Under the pieces are notes generated by a model. That model had not been told where the DNA came from, searched no databases, and saw only the letters and a program-made list of their open reading frames with translations. Made by a program: the position numbers and the translations under genes. A DNA stretch of 44,626 bases. Origin: Sphingobacterium phlebotomi. GTDB taxonomy: Bacteria > Bacteroidota > Bacteroidia > Sphingobacteriales > Sphingobacteriaceae. The stretch spans positions 1-44,626 of the forward strand of contig NZ_VTAV01000023.1 in the NCBI RefSeq assembly GCF_008180195.1, written 5' to 3'. Positions 8,067-15,826 of this stretch are shown one piece after another. How positions within the stretch are numbered: the stretch's first letter is position 1; every line of letters starts with the position of its first letter.

Positions 8067-9121
8067 AAATATCATTTTTAAATCTTTTAGTTTCTGCAGT
8101 TTGTTTTGCCTTCTTATTTTCTTGTGGCCAAGCAAATCGCTCATTGGCCATTCCAGATACCGATACCATTCCGGTGACACTGATGACCTTACATGCAAAC
8201 GAAATCAATGCTACTTTTGAGGCCACAGGCACATTTACTACGGACGATGAAACCCTGTTAGGTTTTAAAAACGGAGGTGTTATTGAGCAGATTTATGTCC
8301 GCGAGGGCGATCCTATTAAAACGGGGCAGTTACTCGCCCGCGTGCATAAGGATGAAGTGGAGACAATGGCTTCTCAGGCATCGCTGGCGTTGAAAAAAGC
8401 GCAGCGTGATTACGAACGCGCTCGTAAACTGTATTACGATAGCGTTGCTACCTTGGAACAGATGCAAAATGCAAAGACAGCGCTCGACCTGGCACAGCAA
8501 GATATAAAGCGTACACGTTTCCACGAACAGTACACCGAAATACGGTCGACAAGCAATGGCTACGTATTGGCACGGCTGGCCCAGGAAGGGCAAGTGGTTG
8601 GCCCCGGTACACCCGTTTTGCAGATAAATGGAGCAAATGACGGGAACTGGCAATTGAAAGTAGGGGTGTCCGACCGGCAATGGGCGGCTGTCCAGGAAGG
8701 GGATAGTGCCCGGATTTCATCAGATGTGTTAGGGGAGGGAACCTATCGTGCGGTTGTCCGGAAGAAATCTAAAGGGCTAGATCCTAAAACAGGTACTTTT
8801 AGTGTGTTTCTATCGCTAACGGCCAATGCTCCAGCCAAATTAGCTGCAGGTATGTTGGGCAAGGCCTATATGCAACTACGGTCAGCGCAAAATTCGGCAT
8901 GGACCATTCCATATGAATCTCTTTTGGAAGGGAACGGAAAAGAAGGATACGTGTTTGTGACGGATGATAGAAAGACGGCCCGCAAAGTAAAGGTACGGAT
9001 CGCATCCATCAACAAGGATGATGTACTGATTTCCTCCGGACTGGAAGGAGCGACTGCATTGATCGTATCGGGTAGTCCGTATCTAGTTGACAGAAGCCCT
9101 ATAAAAGTGATAGAAAAATAA
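8063..9121 (+). CDS. RND efflux periplasmic adaptor (membrane-fusion) subunit
   Basis: The adaptor that links the inner-membrane RND pump to the TolC channel. The N-terminus is lipoprotein-like, with Cys21 in FAFLFSCG. A biotinyl-lipoyl-like domain (GGVIEQIYVREGDPIKTGQLLARV), a coiled-coil hairpin (about residues 95-150), the second lipoyl half (YTEIRSTSNGYVLARLAQEGQVVGPGTPVLQI) and a beta-barrel/membrane-proximal region follow. Length is 352 aa, typical of HlyD/AcrA-like adaptors. It overlaps tolC by 4 bp and is 12 bp from the RND gene. Confidence 0.94.
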   Translation: MKISFLNLLVSAVCFAFLFSCGQANRSLAIPDTDTIPVTLMTLHANEINATFEATGTFTTDDETLLGFKNGGVIEQIYVREGDPIKTGQLLARVHKDEVETMASQASLALKKAQRDYERARKLYYDSVATLEQMQNAKTALDLAQQDIKRTRFHEQYTEIRSTSNGYVLARLAQEGQVVGPGTPVLQINGANDGNWQLKVGVSDRQWAAVQEGDSARISSDVLGEGTYRAVVRKKSKGLDPKTGTFSVFLSLTANAPAKLAAGMLGKAYMQLRSAQNSAWTIPYESLLEGNGKEGYVFVTDDRKTARKVKVRIASINKDDVLISSGLEGATALIVSGSPYLVDRSPIKVIEK

Positions 9122-9133
9122 AGGAAATTCGAT

Positions 9134-12100
9134 ATGAACTTCATCAAATATCCCATCAAAAATTATCAGTTTACGCTGATTATGGTCCTCATGGTTGTAG
9201 TTGTAGCCATTAGCACTATTTTGACTATGCCAAGGGCAGAAGATCCAGAGATGAAACCAGTGAGTTTTCCTGTCATCGTAGTATACCCCGGAACAAGTCC
9301 TAAAGATATGGAGCAACTGGTTGTAAAACCGTTGGAAAGCCGGTTTTATGCTTTGGATGGGATAAAGCGTATCAAGACAACGATTACCAACGGTGTAGCT
9401 GTTATTTTTGTGGAGTATGTGTATGGAGAAGATTATGAGGCAAAATATCAAGAACTGATACGGGAACTGAGCGCCGCTAGCGGAGAGCTTCCAGAAAATA
9501 TTTATCGTGCGGAGGTAAAGAAAGTCGACCCGACCACGGTGAGTGTGATCCAAACCGCTTTAATTTCTGAAAACGCATCGACATCGACGATGAAACGTTT
9601 GGCCGATGATTTGAAATCTCGCCTAGAAAAAGTAAAGGGGCTGAAAAATGTGGAGATCAGCGGTTTGCCCGACCAACTTATTCGGGTGGATTTAAACCTG
9701 TCAGGGCTGGCCAGCTTAAAAATACCTATGGATCAAGTGGTGCAGGCCATACAAAGCGAGAATCAAAATATTCCCAGCGGTGCGGTCGTCGCCGGCGGAA
9801 AGTCCTTCAGTGTGACAACCAGTGGCGATTATAAAAGTATTGAACAAATTAAGAATACAGTTGTTTCGAGTGCGGAAGGGCGAAACACTTTGCTCAGCGA
9901 TGTTGCCGAGGTATATCCGACATTTGGACAAGCTGCACATGTCACAAGATTAAATGGATATCATGCGGTATTGGTGAATGCGGCCCAAAAAGGGGGCATG
10001 AATATCAGCGATACGCAGAAAGCCTATCATCAAGTGTTTGAAGCATTTCGAAAAACACTTCCCGCGAATGTTGACTTTATCGTAAACTTTGACCAAGCCG
10101 AGCAGGTCAATAGTAGATTAAGTGGTCTTGGAGTGGATTTTGTCATCGCTATTACCCTGGTGCTTTTTACATTGCTACCGTTAGGTTCACGTGCATCGCT
10201 GGTCGTCATGATCGCTATTCCGCTGTCGCTGGGTTTAGGGCTCATTACGCTGAATCTCGTCGGTTATTCGCTCAATCAGCTTAGCATTGTCGGATTTGTC
10301 GTTGCCCTGGGACTGGTCGTGGACGATAGTATTGTAGTCGTTGAAAACATCGAGCGCTGGATGCGGGATGGATATTCACGCTTGGAAGCTGCGATTAAAG
10401 GAACGCATCAAATCGCCTTAGCTGTTGTTGGTTGTACGGTTACACTGGTAATTGCTTTTCTTCCGTTAATGTTTATGCCAGAAATGGCGGGGGATTTTAT
10501 ACGCAGTATGCCGACTGCTGTTATCGCATCCGTAATTGGTTCTATGTTTATTGCTTTGCTTGTTGTTCCTTTTTTAGCAAGCAAATTGTTGAAACCTCAT
10601 ATTTCCGAAGATGGTAATGCTATTTTACGCGTATTGAAGAAATTGATACACAATACTTATGCGGTGTGGTTGGACAAAGCTTTGAAACATCCGAAACGAA
10701 CTGCTGTCATCGCATTGGGTATATTCTTGGCTTCCCTAGCTTTGATTCCTGTTGTGGGCTTTTCGTTATTTCCGCCATCTGAAAAACCGCAATTCATGAT
10801 TCACATTGCTGCACCGTTACAAGGCAGTTTAACAACAACGGATAGTATCACCCGGGAAATAGAGGATGAGCTTCGCCAGATACCGGATATTAAATATTTT
10901 ACGAGCAATGTTGGTAAAGGGAACCCAACGATTTATTATAATATGAGCCAGGCGAGCGAAAACGTTGGGCATGCTGATATTTTTGTGCAGCTGCATAATG
11001 ATGTGAAGGCAAAAGAAAAGGAATTGTTGATTGAAGCATTGCGCCAGAAATGGACAAATTATTTGGGTGCCAAAATCGAAGTCAAAAACTTTGAGCAGGG
11101 CGTACCCGTGATTTCACCTGTGGAAGTACGTTTGTTTGGAGATGATTTAGATACCTTACAACGTTTGGCTGCTGATGTAGAAGAGTTATTGAAAAAGACG
11201 CCGGGCAATGTCTATATAAATAATCCACTAAAAAATAAGAAAACCGATTTGCATGTCGTGGTGAATAGGGAGAAGGCCATGGCTTTAGGCGTGCCCACGG
11301 TACGTATAGATCAAACGGTACGGATCGCGTTGGCCGGATATGAGGTTGGAACATACACGGATCCCAAGGTGGACGACAACGAATACCGTATTATGATCAC
11401 CGTTCCAAGACCGAATATGCCTGATATGACGGTGTTTGACGGTATTTTTGTCAATAATGTTGAAGGAACGGCTATTCCGCTTACACAGTTGGCAACTTTG
11501 GCATTCGAATCTTCTCCTTCTAATATCTATCACCAAGACAAAAACCGGGTGGTCTCTGTAAATGCTTCCGTTGCCAAAGGTTTTTCAAATGATAATGTGA
11601 TTCAGGAGATCATCAAAAAGATGGATGCTTTTCCTTTTCCGAATGGTTATGCTTACGAAATGGGGGGTGAGGTAGAAAGTAGAGAGGCCGCTTTCGGTGG
11701 ATTTGGTACCATTATCATGGTGACCATATTTTTGTTTATCGCTGTGTTGGTATTGGAGTTTAAGACGTTTAAGAGTACGTTGATTGTTTTGTCTGTGATT
11801 CCGTTGGGTATCGTAGGTGCGGTTCTGGCATTAATGGTTACGGGAAATACCCTGTCTTTTGTCGCCACCATTGGCCTGGTGGCTCTGGCGGGGATTGAGG
11901 TGAAAAACACGATCCTGTTAGTGGATTTCACGAATCAGCTAAGACGGGAAGGAGTAGCATTGAACGACGCTATTGAACAGGCTGGTGAAATCCGCTTTTT
12001 GCCGATTATATTGACGTCGCTTACGGCTATTGGTGGTTTGTTGCCCATTGCTTGGTCGAGTAATCCTTTGATATCTCCATTGGCCATCGTGATGATTGGT

Positions 12101-12184
12101 GGGTTAATCAGTTCCACATTATTATCCCGAATAGTAACACCAGTTATCTATAAGCTTATTCCGCCAGTCATTGAAAAAAAATAA
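9134..12184 (+). CDS. RND-family efflux permease (AcrB/HAE1-like)
   Basis: The proton-driven inner-membrane pump of the operon, 1016 aa with the duplicated RND layout. TM1 is at about residues 12-32, followed by the first large periplasmic loop. The TM2-TM6 block carries the proton-relay pair Asp397-Asp398 in GLVVDDSIVVVENIERW. The second loop and the second TM block (about 860-1010, GLVALAGIEVKNTILLVDF) complete the fold. It resembles small-molecule/detergent exporters more than metal-type CusA pumps, because no methionine ladder is seen. Substrate is unknown. It is the last gene of the tetR-tolC-MFP-RND unit. Confidence 0.94.
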   Translation: MNFIKYPIKNYQFTLIMVLMVVVVAISTILTMPRAEDPEMKPVSFPVIVVYPGTSPKDMEQLVVKPLESRFYALDGIKRIKTTITNGVAVIFVEYVYGEDYEAKYQELIRELSAASGELPENIYRAEVKKVDPTTVSVIQTALISENASTSTMKRLADDLKSRLEKVKGLKNVEISGLPDQLIRVDLNLSGLASLKIPMDQVVQAIQSENQNIPSGAVVAGGKSFSVTTSGDYKSIEQIKNTVVSSAEGRNTLLSDVAEVYPTFGQAAHVTRLNGYHAVLVNAAQKGGMNISDTQKAYHQVFEAFRKTLPANVDFIVNFDQAEQVNSRLSGLGVDFVIAITLVLFTLLPLGSRASLVVMIAIPLSLGLGLITLNLVGYSLNQLSIVGFVVALGLVVDDSIVVVENIERWMRDGYSRLEAAIKGTHQIALAVVGCTVTLVIAFLPLMFMPEMAGDFIRSMPTAVIASVIGSMFIALLVVPFLASKLLKPHISEDGNAILRVLKKLIHNTYAVWLDKALKHPKRTAVIALGIFLASLALIPVVGFSLFPPSEKPQFMIHIAAPLQGSLTTTDSITREIEDELRQIPDIKYFTSNVGKGNPTIYYNMSQASENVGHADIFVQLHNDVKAKEKELLIEALRQKWTNYLGAKIEVKNFEQGVPVISPVEVRLFGDDLDTLQRLAADVEELLKKTPGNVYINNPLKNKKTDLHVVVNREKAMALGVPTVRIDQTVRIALAGYEVGTYTDPKVDDNEYRIMITVPRPNMPDMTVFDGIFVNNVEGTAIPLTQLATLAFESSPSNIYHQDKNRVVSVNASVAKGFSNDNVIQEIIKKMDAFPFPNGYAYEMGGEVESREAAFGGFGTIIMVTIFLFIAVLVLEFKTFKSTLIVLSVIPLGIVGAVLALMVTGNTLSFVATIGLVALAGIEVKNTILLVDFTNQLRREGVALNDAIEQAGEIRFLPIILTSLTAIGGLLPIAWSSNPLISPLAIVMIGGLISSTLLSRIVTPVIYKLIPPVIEKK

Positions 12185-12206
12185 TATATGAATGAATTCT
12201 TTTTCT

Positions 12207-12336
12207 TACTTTTGCTCGTATCATGAAGATTACTTCCCTATATAGGATATTTACTGTACGCGACAGAATAGCGTAAGTACCGGGCATCCACCGTGCCTAG
12301 ATATCTGTTAAAATAAGTCGTTTCAAGCTTATTTTA
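12207..12336 (+). ncRNA. Hairpin-rich leader or small RNA before the MFS gene (candidate)
   Basis: The 217 bases between the RND and MFS genes contain no gene but do hold structure. A -7 element TACTTTTG (12207-12214, without a clear -33 TTG) is followed by three successive hairpins. Hairpin 1 is 12252-12279 (TACTgTACGC with GCGTAAGTA, one bulge). Hairpin 2 is 12282-12298 (GGGCA with TGCCT). Hairpin 3 is 12310-12335 (AAAATAAG with CTTATTTT, 10-base loop), followed by TTTG-rich sequence that could act as a weak terminator. This could be the RND terminator region, a structured 5' leader that controls the MFS gene, or a small RNA. I do not recognise a known riboswitch class. Confidence 0.4.
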
Positions 12337-12401
12337 TTTGTATTCCCACTTATTTTTGATTACAAGACGCTCAGAAGACTGCGTTGTTTAGAGAAAAGTT
12401 T

Positions 12402-13631
12402 ATGCAAGAAAAAGAAAACTGGAAAAAGAAATTCCTCGTTATATGGATCGGGCAGTTTATATCGTTGATTACAAGCTCTGCCGTCAATTTTGCCATTATT
12501 ATATGGCTAAGTATCGAACATGGCTCTGCCGAGGTGCTTGCTTATGGTGCCATTGCAGGGATGCTGCCTGCTGCGGTTATCGGTCCGTTTGCAGGGATAT
12601 ACATTGACCGTTGGAACCGGAAGAAAACAATGATGTTTGCCGACGGCTTTGTAGCACTATGTACATTGGTCATGTCGATTAGTTTTTACCTCGGATACGA
12701 AAGCCTTATTTTGATATACGCCATGTTGGCATTGCGCTCAGTAGGATCTGCTTTTCACATGCCTGCTATGCAGGCATCTATTCCGATGATTGCACCAGAA
12801 AGCGAGTTGTTGCGCATCGCGGGTGTCAACCAGATGATACAGTCTATTTCTGCGATTGCAGGACCGGCATTAGGGACCTTAGCCATTACCTTGATGTCTA
12901 TAGGTAACGTGTTATTATTGGATATTGTCGGCGCTGTAGTAGCAATTAGCGCATTGTTGTTTGTATATATTCCGAATCCGGAAGTTCCGGAAAAGGCGAA
13001 AGCCAGTTTTCAACAAGCTTGGACTGACCTGAAATGGGGATTCAAGGCGATTTTGGATAACAAAGGACTGACCTGGCTTTTCGCTTATTCTACTATTGCT
13101 ACCTTTTGTATTATGCCTGTTGCAGTGTTGTTTCCGTTATTGACATTACAATATTTTGGTGGAGGCAAATGGGAAATGAGTATTGTCGAAATGGTATGGG
13201 GGATTGGTATGTTGGTGGGAGGGAGCGCATTAGGAATCTTTAAATCCACCACCCGAAAAGTTATAATGATTAATATGACGACGATTATTTTGGGGATAAG
13301 TTTAGCATTATCGGGTGTTATTCCACCACATACATTCTGGATTTTGGTCGGATTAACAGCGATAGGTGGCGTGGCAGCAACGATTTATAATGCGAGTTTT
13401 ATGACTGTATTACAGGAGGAAGTTCGCCCCGAAGTGATGGGACGTGTTTTCTCCCTCTATTTCAGTATGGCCATTATACCCACCGTTATTGGATTGCTCG
13501 GTACGGGCTGGGCGGCAGATTTCTTTGGCGTAAACAATATATTTATTGCTTTAGGGTGCATCATTGCCGTCGTTGGCGTGTTTTCTTTCTTCAATCGTTT
13601 TATTATGGGGTTGGGGAGGCATTCTAAATAA
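12402..13631 (+). CDS. MFS transporter, drug/macrolide-efflux (DHA3-like) type
   Basis: An inner-membrane major-facilitator exporter with about 12 TM segments (409 aa from ATG 12402). Family signs are the N-terminal WIGQFISLITSSAVNFAIIIWL segment, the MFS loop motif GIYIDRWNRKKTMM between TM2 and TM3, and VRPEVMGRVFSLYFSM in the C-terminal half. The reading frame extends up to a TTG at 12384, but ATG 12402 after GAGAAAAG is the better start. It precedes a siderophore-interacting reductase by 57 bp, so a role in siderophore or xenobiotic export is possible but unproven. Confidence 0.9.
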   Translation: MQEKENWKKKFLVIWIGQFISLITSSAVNFAIIIWLSIEHGSAEVLAYGAIAGMLPAAVIGPFAGIYIDRWNRKKTMMFADGFVALCTLVMSISFYLGYESLILIYAMLALRSVGSAFHMPAMQASIPMIAPESELLRIAGVNQMIQSISAIAGPALGTLAITLMSIGNVLLLDIVGAVVAISALLFVYIPNPEVPEKAKASFQQAWTDLKWGFKAILDNKGLTWLFAYSTIATFCIMPVAVLFPLLTLQYFGGGKWEMSIVEMVWGIGMLVGGSALGIFKSTTRKVIMINMTTIILGISLALSGVIPPHTFWILVGLTAIGGVAATIYNASFMTVLQEEVRPEVMGRVFSLYFSMAIIPTVIGLLGTGWAADFFGVNNIFIALGCIIAVVGVFSFFNRFIMGLGRHSK

Positions 13632-13642
13632 TGTTATATTTG
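13611..13642 (+). promoter_or_regulatory. Promoter of the siderophore-interacting protein gene
   Basis: TTG (13611-13613) and TATATTTG (13635-13642) are separated by 21 bases, matching the Bacteroidota consensus TTG-N(17-23)-TAnnTTTG. The -33 element lies inside the end of the MFS coding region. Transcription would start near 13648, about 40 bases before the ATG at 13689. Confidence 0.75.
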
Positions 13643-13688
13643 TGCATAGGTCATTCAAATTAGTCCCCGACCAATCGTATCGTAAAAA

Positions 13689-14507
13689 ATGAATAAAAAG
13701 AGTTTTCAACCTATTCAAGCACAGTTAACTGTAAGCAGGAAAAAACAGCTTACCCCGCATTATATCCGAGTTTATCTCACGGGGGAAAAGGTACCGCTAT
13801 TTGCTAATACGACGGTAGGTATAAATAACAAGATTTTAATTCCACCCAAAGGAGTTAATACGGTATACTTTCCGGAGTTGGATAAGGAAGCAAACACTTG
13901 GAAACACCAATCGGAAGAAGTTCAGCCAATCCGGAGGACCTATACGCATCGCGGTATTGATCTTAATAAGAATGAGATCTGGATCGATTTTGTCGCGCAT
14001 GGCGACGAAGGGCCGGCCTCAGCATGGGCAATACAAGCGAAAAAAGGAGATGTGTTAGGTGTCCTGATGAAAGATGGAAAGATGGGACTCTATAGAAAAG
14101 CAGATCATTATCTGTTGGTGGGCGATGCGACAGCCATTCCTGTATTAGGAGCTATTTTAGAAGATCTACCGGCAGAGGCCAAGGTAATTTGTATTATTGA
14201 AGTATACGGAGAAGAGGACGAACAAGATCTTAAAACAAAAGCTGATATGGATATCATCTGGTTGCACAATGAGCATCCACAAAACGGTAGCCGACTTGCA
14301 GATATGGTTAGGAAGCAGCTATTACCGAAAGGATCACGTTCAGGTTATGTTGCGGCAGAATATTCTTCGGTAAAGGCCATTCGTCACTATTTACGTAAAG
14401 AAAAGGGATGGAAGCAGGATGAACTATATGCTTATTCTTATTGGAAAGCAGGGGTAGCAGAAGATAAATCCACCACCGATAGACAGCAGGAAAAGCGGGA
14501 GTCGTAA
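13689..14507 (+). CDS. Siderophore-interacting protein (FAD-dependent ferric-siderophore reductase)
   Basis: A cytoplasmic flavoenzyme that releases iron from imported ferric siderophores by reduction, like E. coli ViuB/YqjH. The 272-aa protein has the FAD_binding_9 domain (about residues 15-140), with the flavin signature RRTYTHRGI and the diagnostic HGDEGPASAWA segment. The C-terminal SIP domain (about 145-260) has YLLVGDATAIPVLGAIL, YVAAEYSSVKAIRHYL and the YAYSYWKAGVAED end. The long insertion after residue 40 is usual in Bacteroidota members. Its own promoter was found, but Fur boxes could not be assigned. Confidence 0.93.
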   Translation: MNKKSFQPIQAQLTVSRKKQLTPHYIRVYLTGEKVPLFANTTVGINNKILIPPKGVNTVYFPELDKEANTWKHQSEEVQPIRRTYTHRGIDLNKNEIWIDFVAHGDEGPASAWAIQAKKGDVLGVLMKDGKMGLYRKADHYLLVGDATAIPVLGAILEDLPAEAKVICIIEVYGEEDEQDLKTKADMDIIWLHNEHPQNGSRLADMVRKQLLPKGSRSGYVAAEYSSVKAIRHYLRKEKGWKQDELYAYSYWKAGVAEDKSTTDRQQEKRES

Positions 14508-14568
14508 TTATTCAATGGAAAGGAGCCAGTTGCCGGAAACCGAACAGCAAAAAATACAAAAAAAACCG

Positions 14569-14599
14569 TTGACATCGTAATCCGTGGAGCTTACTTTTG
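14569..14599 (+). promoter_or_regulatory. Consensus promoter of the truncated tRNA-Lys
   Basis: TTG (14569-14571, in TTGACA) and TACTTTTG (14592-14599) have a 20-base spacer, an exact fit to the Bacteroidota consensus. The expected transcription start, about 5-8 bases after the -7 box, falls at the 5' end of the tRNA-like sequence at 14607. The promoter looks intact although the tRNA is not. Confidence 0.8.
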
Positions 14600-14606
14600 C
14601 ATAGCG

Positions 14607-14651
14607 GACTCTGTAGCTCAGTTGGTAGAGCACCAGACTCTTAATCTGTGG
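14607..14651 (+). pseudogene. 5' fragment of a tRNA-Lys(CTT) gene
   Basis: The sequence has a seven-base 5' acceptor strand (GACTCTG), TA, a perfect D-arm (GCTC-AGTTGGTA-GAGC) and an anticodon arm whose loop CTCTTAA gives anticodon CTT (14640-14642). The outermost anticodon-stem pair is a C-T mismatch. After GTGG the normal variable loop, T-arm and 3' acceptor (expected CAGAGTC) are absent. The next bases CTCGAAT resemble a T-loop but are followed by A+T-rich sequence that cannot pair. I read it as a tRNA cut by a deletion or by excision/integration of an element. A functional copy presumably exists elsewhere. Confidence 0.75.
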
Positions 14652-14731
14652 CTCGAATAATTATAATTTTCAATGTATATTTGGATAATTGTCATGATAC
14701 TTGACAGCTAAAATTACTATACGTCTAGCTT

Positions 14732-15199
14732 ATGATAACATACGGTACCGCTGCTTTGCTTTTTCCGGCTATCAGTTTGATCATGCTTGCATACACCAAT
14801 CGTTTTTTGGCGTTGGCTGCTTTGGTGCGGAGCCTGCACGCCAAATATCTTGAACATAATAAAAAAGGTGTATTGCAAGGCCAAATTGGAAATCTTCGCT
14901 ACAGACTTAGATTACTGCGGCATATGCAGGGTATGGGCGTATTAAGTTTTATAAGTTGTATCGTGTGTATGTATGGAATTTACCTAAGCAACGTGGTGGT
15001 TGCCGAAATCTCTTTTGCATTAAGTCTTTTATTTTTTACAGTGTCGTTAGTGATTTCTTTTGTGGAAATTCAGTTGAGCAACAAAGCGTTAGAACTTGAA
15101 TTGAGTGACATGGAGGAACATGCTGATCCTTCCTTCGTTAAATATTTAAAGAAAAAATTGGATCCTCGAAAAAAGTTGGATGATAAATCGGAAGAATAA
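14732..15199 (+). CDS. DUF2721-family small membrane protein
   Basis: A 155-aa protein with three predicted TM segments: about residues 5-28 (LLFPAISLIMLAYTNRFLALAAL), 68-88 (GVLSFISCIVCMYGIYLS) and 90-112 (VVVAEISFALSLLFFTVSLVISF). The basic loop RSLHAKYLEH and the C-terminal EIQLSNKALELELSDME fit DUF2721. Function is unknown. Its start lies 80 bp after the tRNA relic; a -7-like TATATTTG (14676-14683) sits in between without a -33 TTG. It converges with the DUF421 gene, 35 bp away, with no clear terminator. Confidence 0.82.
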   Translation: MITYGTAALLFPAISLIMLAYTNRFLALAALVRSLHAKYLEHNKKGVLQGQIGNLRYRLRLLRHMQGMGVLSFISCIVCMYGIYLSNVVVAEISFALSLLFFTVSLVISFVEIQLSNKALELELSDMEEHADPSFVKYLKKKLDPRKKLDDKSEE

Positions 15200-15234
15200 A
15201 ACAGATTCGTGTCTACTGACCACTACATCGTATA

Positions 15235-15768
15235 TCAAGGGGTTAAATCCTTCAGTGACGTAGGCCTCTCACCAGTATCTTTTTTGATAACACTAAAAGT
15301 TCCATTTATTTCCATGATGACCGCACGCACTTCGCTCAGTTGTTCCAAACGGTAGCTTCGGATCTCAGCAAGTATTTCTTCCTCAGTAATTCTTTCCTTT
15401 TCCAAGGCATCTTTAATAAATTCTCCATTATAAAAAAGAATGGTGGGGGTAGAGTTAATCGTTTTTTCGATGGTTTGCGAGCGTTGCGCCAAATAAGCTA
15501 TTAGATATTGTAAAGATACAATGATAAATACGACTATAGTACCATCAAGTATGGGAACCTTGTTGAGTAACATCGATGACAAAGTTGATCCTAAGGTTAC
15601 GGTGACTACAAAGTCAAATGCATTCATTTTAGCCAATGTTCTTTTCCCCATAATCCGGATAACGGCCAAAATGGCAAAATACGACACAACGGTTGCAATA
15701 ATGATTTTTACCGTCGCTAAAAAACAGGTCTTCCATATCAATTTATTTAAAAGCGGTAAGATTACCAC
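15235..15768 (-). CDS. DUF421 (YetF-like) membrane protein
   Basis: A 177-aa inner-membrane protein with three hydrophobic segments in its first 95 residues and a soluble C-terminal DUF421 domain. Diagnostic parts are RIMGKRTLAKMNAFDFVVTVTLGSTLSSMLL and the PTILFYNGEFIKDALEKERITEEEILAEIR stretch. Relatives such as B. subtilis YetF are linked to stress or spore-envelope functions, but the biochemical role is not established. It starts 58 bp after treZ on the same strand, so it may be the last gene of the trehalose operon. Confidence 0.88.
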   Translation of the reverse strand: MVILPLLNKLIWKTCFLATVKIIIATVVSYFAILAVIRIMGKRTLAKMNAFDFVVTVTLGSTLSSMLLNKVPILDGTIVVFIIVSLQYLIAYLAQRSQTIEKTINSTPTILFYNGEFIKDALEKERITEEEILAEIRSYRLEQLSEVRAVIMEINGTFSVIKKDTGERPTSLKDLTP

Positions 15769-15826
15769 GAAAAATTAAATCTTGTACTAGCGAACAATGT
15801 AAGCATCTGTAAGGTTCATTTCATTT

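Noticed and set aside
9134..9553. Leftward frame opposite the start of the RND gene
   Set aside because: The antisense frame is a by-product of the RND coding sequence; the RND protein is complete with all family motifs.
12210..12400. tRNA or known riboswitch in the RND-MFS gap
   Set aside because: No cloverleaf with a T-arm and CCA-type acceptor can be drawn, and the hairpins do not match the purine, TPP, SAM, cobalamin or guanidine-II patterns that I know.
14652..14731. Group I intron or downstream 3' half of the tRNA-Lys
   Set aside because: The 80 bases before the DUF2721 start contain no sequence complementary to the 5' acceptor and no T-arm, so there is no spliced second half here.
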